Source: Nonomuraea zeae (lineage in GTDB: Bacteria; Actinomycetota; Actinomycetes; Streptosporangiales; Streptosporangiaceae). Taken from it: a stretch of DNA of 54,852 bases. Location: assembly GCF_005889725.1 (NCBI RefSeq), contig NZ_VCKX01000047.1:1-54852 (forward strand), read 5' to 3'. The notes below the pieces were generated by a model. That model had not been told where the DNA came from, did not search any database, and saw only the letters and a list, made by a program, of their open reading frames with translations. The position numbers and the translations under genes are program-made. Shown one piece after another: positions 23,987 through 32,318 of the stretch (its first letter is position 1; each line of letters begins with the position of its first letter).

Positions 23987-26428
23987 TCACGGCGTGGCGG
24001 GCTCCTCCTCCAGCCTGACCGTGCCGGCCGCACCGTCGACGGTGATCAGCTGGCCCGTCCTGATCTCCCTGGTCGCGTCGCGGACGCAGATGACGGCGGG
24101 GATGCCGTACTCGCGGGCGACCGTCGGTCCATGGGCCATCGGGGATCCGGTCTCGGTGACCAGCCCGCCGGCGGTCATGAACAGCGGGGTCCAGCCGGGG
24201 TCGGTCGTCGGCGCGATGAGGATGTCTCCCGGCTCGATGTGGGCGTTCGCCGGGCTGAGCACGACGCGGGCCCGGCCGGTGACCTGCCCCGGAGCGCCGG
24301 CCAGACCGGTGAGCGTCCCCTCGGTGGCCGGTGGTGCGGGCAGCGCCGCCTCCACGTCGGTGCCGTCGGACAGCAGCAGCCCGGGGACGTTCCTGCGGCG
24401 CATCTCGCGGCGGTAGGACTGCCTGCGCTCGGCGACGAGCCCGCGCAGGTCGGTGCCGTCCAGGGCCTGCTGGACCTCGGACACGTACAGGAACATGATG
24501 TCGCCGGCCTCGTCCAGCAGCCCGCGCTCGACAAGTGCGGCGCCGATGATGAGCATCTGGCGGCGTATCTCCACGAGCGGGATCAGCCACACGAACTTCG
24601 GCAGCTCCCGCAGCCCGGCGAGCTGCCGGGCGCGGCGCATGAAGAACCCGGCCAGGGCCGCGCGGATCGGGCGGCGGCGGCGCGCACGCCGTACCAGCTC
24701 GTCGATCTTCGCCTCGGCCTCGCGCCTGGCCCGCTCGAACCGGCGGTCGGGGGCCTGCTCGGGGTCCGTGACCCGCAGGTAGTTCGCGATCGTCGAGAAG
24801 ACCGGCGCCGGGTCGTCCGCCCAGTGCGGGACGCCGAGGTCGATCTCGGCCACGCCGCGATGGCCGTACTTGTCGAGGAAGGCCCCCAGGCCGATGTCGG
24901 GAAGCTCCCCGGCCCGGTAGCGTCCGGCCAGCTCCTCCGCCGGGGTGTTCAGGAACAGGTCGCGGTGCGGGCGCGCGTTGACCGCGACCTGCCACAGCTC
25001 CAGGTCCATGTCGGTCGTGACGTTGTACGGCAGGCCGCGCGTGGTCGACTCCACCTCCTCCTGCGTGGCCACGCCCTTGAGCAGGCCGACCGGGATCTGG
25101 CGGCACATGATGCCGGCGAAGAGCGGCCCCATGGCCTGGTTGAGCTCCTTGGCGAACAGCGGGCGCTGGACCTCCTCGGCGAACCGCAGCCGCTGAACGG
25201 GGGTGAGGTCGCCCGCCGGCGGCGTGCTCGTCCGCCGCGCCAGGTCGATGAGGCCGAAGGTACGCGTGCGCGCCGCCTCCGGCCTGATCAGGGCGCCGAC
25301 GATCCCGGTGGCGATGGTCGGCCCCAGGCGCGTGGCCACCTTCGTCACGGTGCTGAGCCGGTACGGCCGGCCCGGGACCGGCGCGAAGCGGGGATCCTCC
25401 AGCACCTTGGCCAGCGCCGTGCTGACCCGGGGCCCGTAGATCTCCATGCCGGCCGGCAGCCGTTGACGGATCTTCTTGTTGCGCGCGAACGGGGTGAGAT
25501 CGACGTAGAAGTGGCCGTCGACGTCCACCATCATCTGCTTGACCTTGTCCTGGACGTTCCGCATCCTCATGGACTCCAGCCACTGCTCGGTGACCAGGAG
25601 CAGCGCGGACATCCCCATCGGCGTGGCCGGGTGGAGCAGCCCCTGCATGTGCCCGATCTCCAGGTAGACCCGCGGCTGCGGCAGGCCGCGCCCGGGCGGC
25701 AGCGGGAACAGCGTCGTGATCGCCCTGGACTGCAGCAGCCACAGCGTGCCGTCATGGTCGAAGGCGAACTCGATGTCCTGCGGCGAGCCGAAGTGCTCCT
25801 CCAGCCGCCGTCCCGCCGCGCCGAGCTCGTCGAGCTGCGCCTGGCTGAGGCAGCCGTGGTCGTGGCGGGTCCCGTCGAGCACGTAGTGGTCGGTGTCGGT
25901 GGAGCCGTCGACGACGGCGGTCCCCAGCCCGGGGGTGGCGTCCACGACGCCTTCCCCGCGCGTGCCGGTGATCGGGTTGGCGGTGAACAGCACCCCGGCC
26001 GCCTGCGGCTCGACCATGCGCTGGACGACGACCGCCATGGCGATCGCCGACTCGTCGATGTGGTGCGCGGCGCGGTAGGCGATCGCCCGCTCGGTGTTGA
26101 GCGACTCCCAGCACTTGCGGATGGCTTCCAGGAGCTCGTCGGTCCCGGCGACCTCCAGGAAGGTGTCCTGCTGGCCGGCGAAGCTCGCCTCGGGCAGGTC
26201 CTCGGCGGTGGCGCTGGATCGTACGGCGACGGGCCCCTTCCCGAGGCGTTCGTAGGCGTCGGCGACCTCTCGATCGGGGATGCCTCCCGCGCGGAAGGCC
26301 TCGGTCGTGAGGCAGAAACCGTCCGGCACCCGCTCCCCGGCTCTGATCATCTCGCCCAGCCCGGCGGCCTTCCCACCGACGAGCTCGATCATGCCGGCGT
26401 CGACGTCAGCCAGACCGATCACGTTCAT
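23987..26428 (-). CDS. PEP-utilising phosphotransferase, rifampin phosphotransferase-like
   Basis: 813 residues in the Rph/PpsA layout. An N-terminal ATP-grasp nucleotide-binding domain (about 1-290: LVGGKAAGLGEM, VAVRSSATAEDLPEASFAGQ, VLFTANPITG) is followed by a large helical middle region (about 300-690) where Rph enzymes bind the antibiotic, then a C-terminal swivelling His domain with the catalytic His766 in TETGSPMAHGPTVAREYGIP. The reaction would be ATP-driven phosphorylation of an acceptor through phospho-His. Rifamycin is the known acceptor of Rph, but many actinobacterial relatives have untested acceptors. The gene overlaps the MarR gene by 23 bases, so the two form one unit. Confidence 0.8.
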   Translation of the reverse strand: MNVIGLADVDAGMIELVGGKAAGLGEMIRAGERVPDGFCLTTEAFRAGGIPDREVADAYERLGKGPVAVRSSATAEDLPEASFAGQQDTFLEVAGTDELLEAIRKCWESLNTERAIAYRAAHHIDESAIAMAVVVQRMVEPQAAGVLFTANPITGTRGEGVVDATPGLGTAVVDGSTDTDHYVLDGTRHDHGCLSQAQLDELGAAGRRLEEHFGSPQDIEFAFDHDGTLWLLQSRAITTLFPLPPGRGLPQPRVYLEIGHMQGLLHPATPMGMSALLLVTEQWLESMRMRNVQDKVKQMMVDVDGHFYVDLTPFARNKKIRQRLPAGMEIYGPRVSTALAKVLEDPRFAPVPGRPYRLSTVTKVATRLGPTIATGIVGALIRPEAARTRTFGLIDLARRTSTPPAGDLTPVQRLRFAEEVQRPLFAKELNQAMGPLFAGIMCRQIPVGLLKGVATQEEVESTTRGLPYNVTTDMDLELWQVAVNARPHRDLFLNTPAEELAGRYRAGELPDIGLGAFLDKYGHRGVAEIDLGVPHWADDPAPVFSTIANYLRVTDPEQAPDRRFERARREAEAKIDELVRRARRRRPIRAALAGFFMRRARQLAGLRELPKFVWLIPLVEIRRQMLIIGAALVERGLLDEAGDIMFLYVSEVQQALDGTDLRGLVAERRQSYRREMRRRNVPGLLLSDGTDVEAALPAPPATEGTLTGLAGAPGQVTGRARVVLSPANAHIEPGDILIAPTTDPGWTPLFMTAGGLVTETGSPMAHGPTVAREYGIPAVICVRDATREIRTGQLITVDGAAGTVRLEEEPATP

Positions 26429-26873
26429 CCCTGATTCTCCTTGCTGCCTTCGCGTAGATCTCCATGGCCTGGATCAGCACGATCCGGTCGTCGTCGGTGA
26501 CGTGGCGCCAGAGCTCCGCCTGGGTCTCCACCCGCAGCCGGTCGATCCGTTGCAGGAGCGCCTCACCCCGCCCGGTGAGGCGGACCCGCCGTACCCGCCG
26601 GTCGCGCTCGTCCTCTTCCCTGGCCACGAGGCCGCGCCGTACCAGCCGGTCGACGATGCGGCTCGTCCGTGAGTCCGACCGGCCGATGAGCGCGGCGAGC
26701 TCGCGCACGGTGGGGTCCTCGCCGCGGTCGAGTAACCGCAGCATCGTGCCGTCGAGCAGGGACAGATCGTCGTCCTCGTGCATCCGGACCAGGCTGGGCA
26801 GCAGGTCGCTCTGCATCGAACGGATCAGTTCGAGCAGGTGGTCCCAGGAGATGTCATCGATTTCCATTGCCAC
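26406..26873 (-). CDS. MarR-family transcriptional regulator
   Basis: 155 residues. The winged helix shows LRLLDRGEDPTVRELAALIG, the recognition helix SDSRTSRIVDRLVRRGLV, and the wing ARE-EDERDRRVRRVRLTGRG. It is a dimeric repressor usually relieved by a phenolic or antibiotic ligand. The start is the GTG at 26873 or the ATG at 26867; neither has a clear ribosome site. It is co-transcribed with, and overlaps, the Rph-like gene, which it probably controls. Confidence 0.88.
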   Translation of the reverse strand: MAMEIDDISWDHLLELIRSMQSDLLPSLVRMHEDDDLSLLDGTMLRLLDRGEDPTVRELAALIGRSDSRTSRIVDRLVRRGLVAREEDERDRRVRRVRLTGRGEALLQRIDRLRVETQAELWRHVTDDDRIVLIQAMEIYAKAARRIRDERDRSG

Positions 26874-26881
26874 ATCGCATT

Positions 26882-26892
26882 GATTGCCAATC
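26882..26892. promoter_or_regulatory. GATTG-C-CAATC palindrome upstream of MarR
   Basis: Perfect 5-bp arms around one base, 9 bases upstream of the MarR start. ATTGCC recurs at 26866-26871. It is a candidate MarR operator. Confidence 0.45.
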
Positions 26893-27237
26893 CGCAGCTA
26901 ATCGTTGTATAGGCGACTATCGCGCGACAAGAGCCGGTGGCGTCAAGAAGGCGTCAAGACGCCCGCCCCCCTCGGGGGCCGCGCACCGTCGAGCGTCCCG
27001 GCCGCCACTTCAGCCCCTCAACCTCTCCCGGAAACGGCACAAGTAAGGCTCTATAAGCACACTGATCCACTTTTTCTCCGAAACCCAACCAGAGGCATTA
27101 AGTGTCGCTTTCGGGGATATGTCGACACGGCATTATGGAAGGCGCTGACACATCCGGTCCTTTCCGGGACACATTCAGTGCGGGCCGTATCGCGGGCGTG
27201 CCGCTCCCCGCCCCTGGCCTGGCGACCGTCCTGTGAA
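26893..27237. other. Gene-free, AT-richer intergenic region with stem-loops
   Basis: Between the divergent MarR and CorA-type genes lies about 400 bases with no convincing reading frame. It is visibly less GC-rich than its surroundings from 27040 to 27175. It holds a 6-bp hairpin, GTGTCG / CGACAC, at about 27102-27128, and the compound stem-loop listed separately. I see no protein gene here; a regulatory RNA or promoter region is likely. Confidence 0.5.
27142..27181. promoter_or_regulatory. Compound stem-loop with direct repeats
   Basis: GCGCTGA (27142-27148) pairs with TCAGTGC (27175-27181), with one G-U pair. Inside it, CCGG (27154-27157) faces CCGG (27164-27167). GACACAT occurs directly repeated on both sides (27147-27153 and 27168-27174). 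It may be an operator for two protein dimers or a small structured RNA upstream of the CorA-type gene. Confidence 0.4.
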
Positions 27238-27265
27238 GTGACCGCCGATGCCGGGGCTTTACTCT
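27238..27265 (+). promoter_or_regulatory. Candidate leaderless promoter of the CorA-type gene
   Basis: GTGACC (27238-27243) as -35 and TACTCT (27260-27265) as -10 are 16 bases apart. The -10 ends 7 bases before the ATG at 27273, and no ribosome site exists, which together suggest a leaderless transcript. Confidence 0.4.
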
Positions 27266-27272
27266 GCCTTGC

Positions 27273-28241
27273 ATGGCTCGTACCCGTCTTTACCGTCACG
27301 GAGTGCTGGAGGCCGAGGGCTTCCCTGTGTCCGATGTGTCAGATTTCGTGGCCGATCCGGGCTGCGCCATCTGGTTCGACCTGTGCTCCCCCAGCCCTGC
27401 GGACCTCAACGTGATCAGCGAGGAGCTCGGCCTGCACGCGCTCGCCGTGGAGGACGTGCTGCACGACCGCCAGCGTCCCAAGCTGGACGTCTATGACAGC
27501 CACCTCTTCCTGACCGTGTACGGCGAACGGCTCGACCCCGACACGGGACAGCTGGACTCCACCGAGATCAACATCTTCGTCACCCGCACCGCCCTGGTCA
27601 CCGTGCGCGAGAACGACCAGTTCGACATCGACGAGGTGGTCAAACGCTGGGACGCCAGCCGGGACCTGGCCAAGCACGGCGTCGGCTTCCTCCTGCACGG
27701 CCTGCTGGACGTCGTCGTGGACGGCCATTTCGAGGTCATCCAGGCGCTGGACGACCAGATCGAGACCCTCGAAGGCGATCTGTTCGGCGAGCAGCCCAGC
27801 CGCGAGATGCAGCGCCACACCTTCGCCCTGCGCAAGAGCCTGGTCCAGTTCCGCCGTGGCGTCCTGCCCATGCGCGAAGTGATCAACAGCCTGCTCCGCC
27901 GCGACCTGCACGTGGTCGAGCCGCCCATGGCCCCCTACTACCAGGACGTCTACGACCACGTGCTCCGCGTGACTGAATGGACCGACTCCCTGCGCGACCT
28001 GGTCAGCAACATCCGCGAGACCCACCTGAGCCAGCAGGGCTACCGGCTCAACACCATCATGAAGAAGCTGACGAGCTGGGCCGCGATCATCGCCATCCCC
28101 ACCATGATCACCGGCTTCTACGGCCAGAACGTGCCCTATCCCGGCGCGGATCAGCCGATCGGGTTCTGGACCTCCAGCATCGTCATCGTCACCGCCTCCC
28201 TCGGCCTCTACCTCGCCTTCCGCAAACGCGACTGGCTCTGA
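27273..28241 (+). CDS. corA: CorA-family divalent-cation (magnesium/cobalt) transporter
   Basis: 322 residues. An N-terminal alpha/beta cytoplasmic domain and long helices (about 1-255) are followed by two C-terminal membrane helices. The pore signature reads YGQNVPYP (Gln285 in place of the usual Met of GMN), a variant common in actinobacteria. The short basic end RKRDWL is typical. The protein forms a pentameric channel for Mg2+ or related ions; the GQN form makes exact ion choice uncertain. No ribosome site precedes the ATG. A bidirectional hairpin follows the stop. Confidence 0.9.
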   Translation: MARTRLYRHGVLEAEGFPVSDVSDFVADPGCAIWFDLCSPSPADLNVISEELGLHALAVEDVLHDRQRPKLDVYDSHLFLTVYGERLDPDTGQLDSTEINIFVTRTALVTVRENDQFDIDEVVKRWDASRDLAKHGVGFLLHGLLDVVVDGHFEVIQALDDQIETLEGDLFGEQPSREMQRHTFALRKSLVQFRRGVLPMREVINSLLRRDLHVVEPPMAPYYQDVYDHVLRVTEWTDSLRDLVSNIRETHLSQQGYRLNTIMKKLTSWAAIIAIPTMITGFYGQNVPYPGADQPIGFWTSSIVIVTASLGLYLAFRKRDWL

Positions 28242-28260
28242 GGCGTTCCAGGACGGTGAG

Positions 28261-28277
28261 CGCCGGCATCGCCGGCG
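28261..28277. terminator. Bidirectional hairpin between corA and spo0M
   Basis: CGCCGGC (28261-28267), ATC, GCCGGCG (28271-28277), a perfect 7-bp stem between two convergent stops. Confidence 0.6.
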
Positions 28278-28286
28278 AAGATCGCC

Positions 28287-29072
28287 CTAGCCGCGGGCGT
28301 GCCGGGTCAGACCGCCCAGCCAGCGGTCGACCTCGCTGGGCCAGTCGGTGCGCAGCGCCTCCGCATGAGTCATCTGGAAGCGTCCGACGGCCCCGCCGGA
28401 CCAGTGGCGGCCGGCATGCCCGTTCACCGTCAAGACCACGTCCAATCCGGACGGGCTCGGGACGAACGCCAGCTCGACCTCGTGTATCGAGCCCGCATAA
28501 CGGGTCGGGGGATAGAACTCGATCCCCTGGTAGAACGGCAGATCCTGGCGCACACCCGCGAGCCCGCCGGCCCGCAGGACAGCGGACACGAAGTGGAAAC
28601 CGAGCTGGGCGAACGCGTGCAGCACGCGCTGCTGGGAGGGCAGCGGCCGGACGGCGACCATGTCCAGATCGCCCTGCTCCACCACCATGGCGGCGCTGAC
28701 CACTTCGGTGCGGACGCCCAAGGCCAGGCCGGCCAGGTGCCGGCCGCCGATCTCGCTGATCGGGGTCTCCCACGGCACCGCGACCTGGAACGCGATCGTA
28801 CGGTCCTGTCCCTGCCCGAGCGTGGACGGGCCGGAGACCTCGGCGTGCGCGAGCTCCACGAGCCCGCTCTGCTCCCCGCCTTCCCTCCGCGCCGGCTCCA
28901 CCCGCGCGACCAGCCCGAGGCCGATCCGCTCGACGCGGGCGTCGTGATCGCCGCCCTTCAGGCGTACTTCACCGGACAGCGTGCCCCCAGGCTGCGTCCG
29001 TGACATGGCCAGGAGAGTGCCCACCGAGGGCCCGCCGTCGCCGAAGGCACCGAGCATCCGTTTGAAGACCAC
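28287..29072 (-). CDS. Spo0M-like sporulation-control protein
   Basis: 261 residues with the arrestin-like fold of the Spo0M family. The start is MVFKRMLGAFGDGGPSV, then strands with GGTLSGEVRLKGGDHDARVE and HEVELAFVPSPSGLDVVLTV. In Bacillus, Spo0M influences sporulation and cell division from the cytoplasm; in actinobacteria its role is not well defined. The GTG start has AGGGAAA upstream. It stands alone, convergent with corA and divergent from a TetR gene. Its presence supports a sporulating host. Confidence 0.85.
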   Translation of the reverse strand: MVFKRMLGAFGDGGPSVGTLLAMSRTQPGGTLSGEVRLKGGDHDARVERIGLGLVARVEPARREGGEQSGLVELAHAEVSGPSTLGQGQDRTIAFQVAVPWETPISEIGGRHLAGLALGVRTEVVSAAMVVEQGDLDMVAVRPLPSQQRVLHAFAQLGFHFVSAVLRAGGLAGVRQDLPFYQGIEFYPPTRYAGSIHEVELAFVPSPSGLDVVLTVNGHAGRHWSGGAVGRFQMTHAEALRTDWPSEVDRWLGGLTRHARG

Positions 29073-29200
29073 GGTGGTTTCCCTGCTTCACCTGGATCAG
29101 CCGCTTGTTCAGCTGAACGACCGAGCCTGGGGCTGGGTTCCGATGAGCCGGGCCGACCGTCAGCACGGCAGCGCCGGCCCACCCGCCATGAGCTACCCTG

Positions 29201-29223
29201 TGAACAAAAAACTAATCTGTTCA
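29201..29223. promoter_or_regulatory. TGAACA-N11-TGTTCA operator
   Basis: Perfect 6-bp inverted repeat (29201-29206 and 29218-29223) with an AT-rich spacer, ending 12 bases before the TetR start. The spacer contains TAATCT, a possible -10. It is the expected position for autorepression by the TetR protein. Confidence 0.6.
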
Positions 29224-29235
29224 TATGGAAACATC

Positions 29236-29820
29236 ATGCCTCCAGCATTCTCACCGGAGGAGCGGTCGCGGATCATCGAGCGGTTGCTCGACACCGCCAC
29301 CCGGCTCTTCGCGGCCCAGGGCCTGCGCAAGACCTCCCTGGAAGAGCTGACCGCTCCCGCGGGGATCGCCAAGTCCTCGCTCTACGCCTTCTTCGCCTCC
29401 AAGGAGGACCTCTACTTCGAGGCGATGCTGCGCCAGAGCGAGCAGGTGCGACAGCGGGTGATCGACGAGGGGCTCAACCGCGGCACCGACACCCGCGACG
29501 CCCTGCGCCGCTTCCTGCGCGCCACGGTCGCCGAGCTCGACACCAACCCGCTCTACCGGCGGCTGATGTCCCATCCTCAGGAGATGGCCGCGGTCGCCGC
29601 CAGGCTCACCCCCGAACGCATGGCCGCGGCCTCGGGCGGCCCCATGGCCGACCTGCTCCAGTTCCTCGGCACCCGGCTGGACGGCGACCCCCAGGTGCTG
29701 CTCGGCGTGCTGCGCGCGGTCCTGCTCACCCCGCTGCACGCCGAACATCTGGGGGCCGACGTCTACCCGGCCGTGATGGACCGCCTGATCGACGCCGTCA
29801 CAGAAGGGCTCACCTCATGA
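29236..29820 (+). CDS. TetR-family transcriptional regulator
   Basis: 194 residues. The N-terminal helix-turn-helix (about 8-55) reads IIERLLDTATRLFAAQGLRK, TSLEELTAPAGIAKSSLYAF and FASKEDLYFEA. The remainder is the ligand-binding helical domain. The start ATG lies just after a palindromic operator. It is coupled by ATGA to the alpha/beta hydrolase that follows, which is its likely target through operon self-control. Confidence 0.9.
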   Translation: MPPAFSPEERSRIIERLLDTATRLFAAQGLRKTSLEELTAPAGIAKSSLYAFFASKEDLYFEAMLRQSEQVRQRVIDEGLNRGTDTRDALRRFLRATVAELDTNPLYRRLMSHPQEMAAVAARLTPERMAAASGGPMADLLQFLGTRLDGDPQVLLGVLRAVLLTPLHAEHLGADVYPAVMDRLIDAVTEGLTS

Positions 29821-30578
29821 TGAACGACCTTCCACACCTGTCGGCCGGCGCCGGCCCGCCCCTGGTCGTCCTGCTCTACACCCCGCGAGCGGCCAACCCG
29901 ACGGGCCTGGCCCGCTGGTCGACGATGCGGATGGTGCGACCGTTCACCCAGCACTTCACCGTCCACATCGTCAACCGCCCGCCCGGCCTGCCACCGACCA
30001 CGACGATGGCGGACCTCGCCACCGTGTACGCGCGAGGGATCACGAGCGCCTTCGACGGCCCGGTGAACGTGCTGGCCATCTCCACCGGCGGATCCATCGC
30101 CCTCCAGCTCGCCGCCGACCATCCCGACCTGGTCGACCGCCTGGTCCTGGGCGGCACGGCCGCCACCCTCGGCCCGGCCGGCAGGCGAGCCCAGCGCGCC
30201 TACATGGAACGCGCGCGGCAGGGCAAGCGGCCGAGCCCGGCGCTGGCCGAGATCGTCACGGAATCGGCCGTCGGCCGCCGGCTGGTCAAAGGGCTGCTCT
30301 GGCTGTCGGACAGCGGCCACGAGGACCACACCGACGCCGTCACCGTGCTCCAGGCCGAGGACGGCTTCGACCTGCGCGGGCGGCTGGCCGACATCAAGGC
30401 GGCCACCCTGCTGATCCAGGGCGGCAAGGATCTCGTCTACCCGCTGGACCTGGCCAGACAGACGGTCGAGGGGATCCCCGACGCCCAGCTCGTCGTCTAC
30501 CCGGACCGCGGGCACAGCGGCACGTTCACCGACAAGCGCTTCGCCCCCGACGCGCTGGCCTTCCTGACAGACAGCTGA
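29817..30578 (+). CDS. Alpha/beta hydrolase
   Basis: 253 residues. The nucleophile Ser is in LAISTGGSIALQLA, a candidate acid Asp in LIQGGKDLVYPLDLA, and the His in YPDRGHSGTF near the C-terminus: a complete triad in canonical order. There is no signal peptide, so it is cytoplasmic. Substrate unknown; the TetR partner suggests induction by the substrate or a related hydrophobic compound. Its ATG overlaps the TetR stop. Confidence 0.85.
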   Translation: MMNDLPHLSAGAGPPLVVLLYTPRAANPTGLARWSTMRMVRPFTQHFTVHIVNRPPGLPPTTTMADLATVYARGITSAFDGPVNVLAISTGGSIALQLAADHPDLVDRLVLGGTAATLGPAGRRAQRAYMERARQGKRPSPALAEIVTESAVGRRLVKGLLWLSDSGHEDHTDAVTVLQAEDGFDLRGRLADIKAATLLIQGGKDLVYPLDLARQTVEGIPDAQLVVYPDRGHSGTFTDKRFAPDALAFLTDS

Positions 30579-30676
30579 GCGACACCGATCACCGCGCTAC
30601 CCGACCCTGTCTGATTCGATGAAGTTCTAATTTGACATATCTCTAAGTTGTGCGGCATCCTGCCAGACGAGCGTAC

Positions 30677-30692
30677 TTAGACAGACTTCAAA
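30677..30692. promoter_or_regulatory. Candidate ArsR site upstream of the flavoprotein gene
   Basis: TTAGACAGACTTCAAA. A near copy (13 of 16 bases) lies upstream of the first arsR at 32275-32290. A facing half-site, TCTAAGT, is at 30642-30648 against ACTTAGA at 30675-30681. A TTGACA (-35 candidate) is at 30632-30637. Confidence 0.5.
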
Positions 30693-30737
30693 ACAGCGCG
30701 TGGCACAGGCCCACGTGCACCAGCGAGGAGATGCGCC

Positions 30738-32135
30738 ATGAGCGGATGCTGCGGTCCTACCGCCGTCGAGCTGGAGCCCAGCACGCAGGCCGCACGGCCT
30801 GACGAGCTGCCCATCGTGGTGATCGGCGCCGGCCCGGTCGGGCTGGCCGCGGCCGCCCACCTGGCCGGACGCGGTCTCGACTTCGTGGTGCTGGAAGCGG
30901 GTGAGCAGGCGGGCGCGTCGGTGGCCAGATGGGGCCACGTACGGGTGTTCAGCCCGTGGAAGTACAACATCGACTCCGCGGCCCGCCGCCTGCTGGAAGC
31001 CGACGGCTGGAGCGCCCCGGACGCCGAGTGGCTGCCGACCGGCGCCGAGCTGATCGATGACTACCTGGCCCCGCTGGCCAAGCTGTTCGGTGACCGGATC
31101 CGCCTGGGCGCGAAGGTGAGCGCGATCAGCAGGCTCGGCTACGACCGGGTCCGCACCGCCGGGCGTGAGGCGGCGCCGTTCCTGATCCGTCTGGCCGACG
31201 GCAGCGAGCTGCACGCCCGCGCGGTCATCGACGCCTCCGGCACCTACGCCACCCCGAGCACGCTCGGCGCGAGCGGCCTGCCCGCCCGCGGCGAGAGCGA
31301 CGCGGCAGACCTGGTCGACCACGCGCTGCCCGACGTGCTCGGCGCCGACCGCGACCGCTACGCGGGCAGGCACGTCCTGGTCGTCGGCGCCGGTCACTCG
31401 GCCGCCACCACCCTGCTCGCCCTCGCCCAGCTGGAGGACACCCCGATCACCTGGGCCATCCGCGCCGGCGACGCCGGCCGCGCCTACGGCGGCGGCGAGG
31501 CCGACGCGCTGCCCGCCCGCGGCGCGCTCGGCACCCGCCTGCACGCCCACGTCACCACCGGCCGCATCCGCCTGGTGACCGGCTTCTTCACCCACGCCAT
31601 CGAGCGCGACGGCGATCAGGTACGGGTGATCAGCCGCGACCCGTCCGGCGCCGAGCAGACCATCACCGCCGAGCGCATCGTGGCCGCCACCGGCTACCGG
31701 CCCGACCACGCCATCGCCGGTGAGCTGCGCCTCGACCTCGATGCGGTCCTCGGCTCCACCCGCGCGCTGGCACCGCTGATCGACCCCAACGCGCACTCCT
31801 GCGGCACCGTCCCGCCGCACGGGGCCGACGAGCTGGCCCACCCCGAGCCCGGCTACTACGCGGTGGGGGTCAAGAGTTACGGCCGCGCCCCCACGTTCCT
31901 GCTGGCCACCGGCTACGAGCAGGCCCGCTCGGTCGTCGCCGCCCTGGCCGGCGACTGGGAGGCCGCCCGGGACGTGCGGCTGGACCTGCCCGAGACCGGG
32001 GTGTGCTCCTCCAGCCTGGCCGAGGCCCAGGAGCAGCGGGTGGGCCTGGCCACCGGGATCAGCGGCGGCCTGCTGGGCACCCCGCTGCCGCTGGCGACCG
32101 CCGGGGCCGCGCAGGGCGGCGGCTGCTGCGGCTGA
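30738..32135 (+). CDS. ArsO-like FAD/NAD(P)-dependent oxidoreductase
   Basis: 465 residues. An FAD-binding Rossmann motif, VVIGAGPVGLAAAAHLA, lies at about 26-42. A second NAD(P)H-binding motif, VLVVGAGHSAATTLLAL, and the flavin-monooxygenase closing motif IVAATGYRPDHAI follow. Paired Cys lie at both ends: MSGCCG at residues 3-6 and GGGCCG at the C-terminus, plausible soft-metal ligands. The domains and location beside arsR and arsM match the flavoproteins of actinobacterial ars clusters; oxidation or reduction of an arsenical is inferred. GAGGAG precedes the ATG. A strong terminator follows, so it is probably a single-gene unit. Confidence 0.75.
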   Translation: MSGCCGPTAVELEPSTQAARPDELPIVVIGAGPVGLAAAAHLAGRGLDFVVLEAGEQAGASVARWGHVRVFSPWKYNIDSAARRLLEADGWSAPDAEWLPTGAELIDDYLAPLAKLFGDRIRLGAKVSAISRLGYDRVRTAGREAAPFLIRLADGSELHARAVIDASGTYATPSTLGASGLPARGESDAADLVDHALPDVLGADRDRYAGRHVLVVGAGHSAATTLLALAQLEDTPITWAIRAGDAGRAYGGGEADALPARGALGTRLHAHVTTGRIRLVTGFFTHAIERDGDQVRVISRDPSGAEQTITAERIVAATGYRPDHAIAGELRLDLDAVLGSTRALAPLIDPNAHSCGTVPPHGADELAHPEPGYYAVGVKSYGRAPTFLLATGYEQARSVVAALAGDWEAARDVRLDLPETGVCSSSLAEAQEQRVGLATGISGGLLGTPLPLATAGAAQGGGCCG

Positions 32136-32188
32136 CCCCCGTTCGAGGAGGCACGTCACACTCGCCGCACAACGGGCGGGGCCGCGCC

Positions 32189-32222
32189 TGGACGGGACCC
32201 ACCGACCGGCAGGTCCCGTCCA
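32189..32222 (+). terminator. 11-bp hairpin terminator
   Basis: TGGACGGGACC (32189-32199) pairs perfectly with GGTCCCGTCCA (32212-32222) around a 12-base loop, 54 bases after the flavoprotein stop. Confidence 0.7.
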
Positions 32223-32274
32223 CCGGCCCGCCTCATCGCCGCCGGGTCGCTGATCGGCTACCACCGCCTATCAT

Positions 32275-32290
32275 TTAGACAGGCATCGAA
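32275..32290. promoter_or_regulatory. Candidate ArsR site upstream of the first arsR
   Basis: TTAGACAGGCATCGAA, matching the site before the flavoprotein gene in 13 of 16 positions and lying 29 bases before the arsR start. One repressor probably controls both genes. Confidence 0.5.
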
Positions 32291-32318
32291 CCACCACGCC
32301 CGGTCCGGAGGCTCCCGC

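Noticed and set aside
26874..26960. Rifamycin-associated element upstream of the MarR/Rph-like unit
   Set aside because: I looked for the GGGGCTTGC-type inverted repeat and did not find it; only a short GATTG palindrome is there.
27040..27185. Possible M-box magnesium riboswitch before the CorA-type gene (AGGCTC near 27048 and CAGTGC near 27176)
   Set aside because: The central conserved M-box segments are not present, and a leaderless promoter at 27238-27265 would exclude the region from the transcript.
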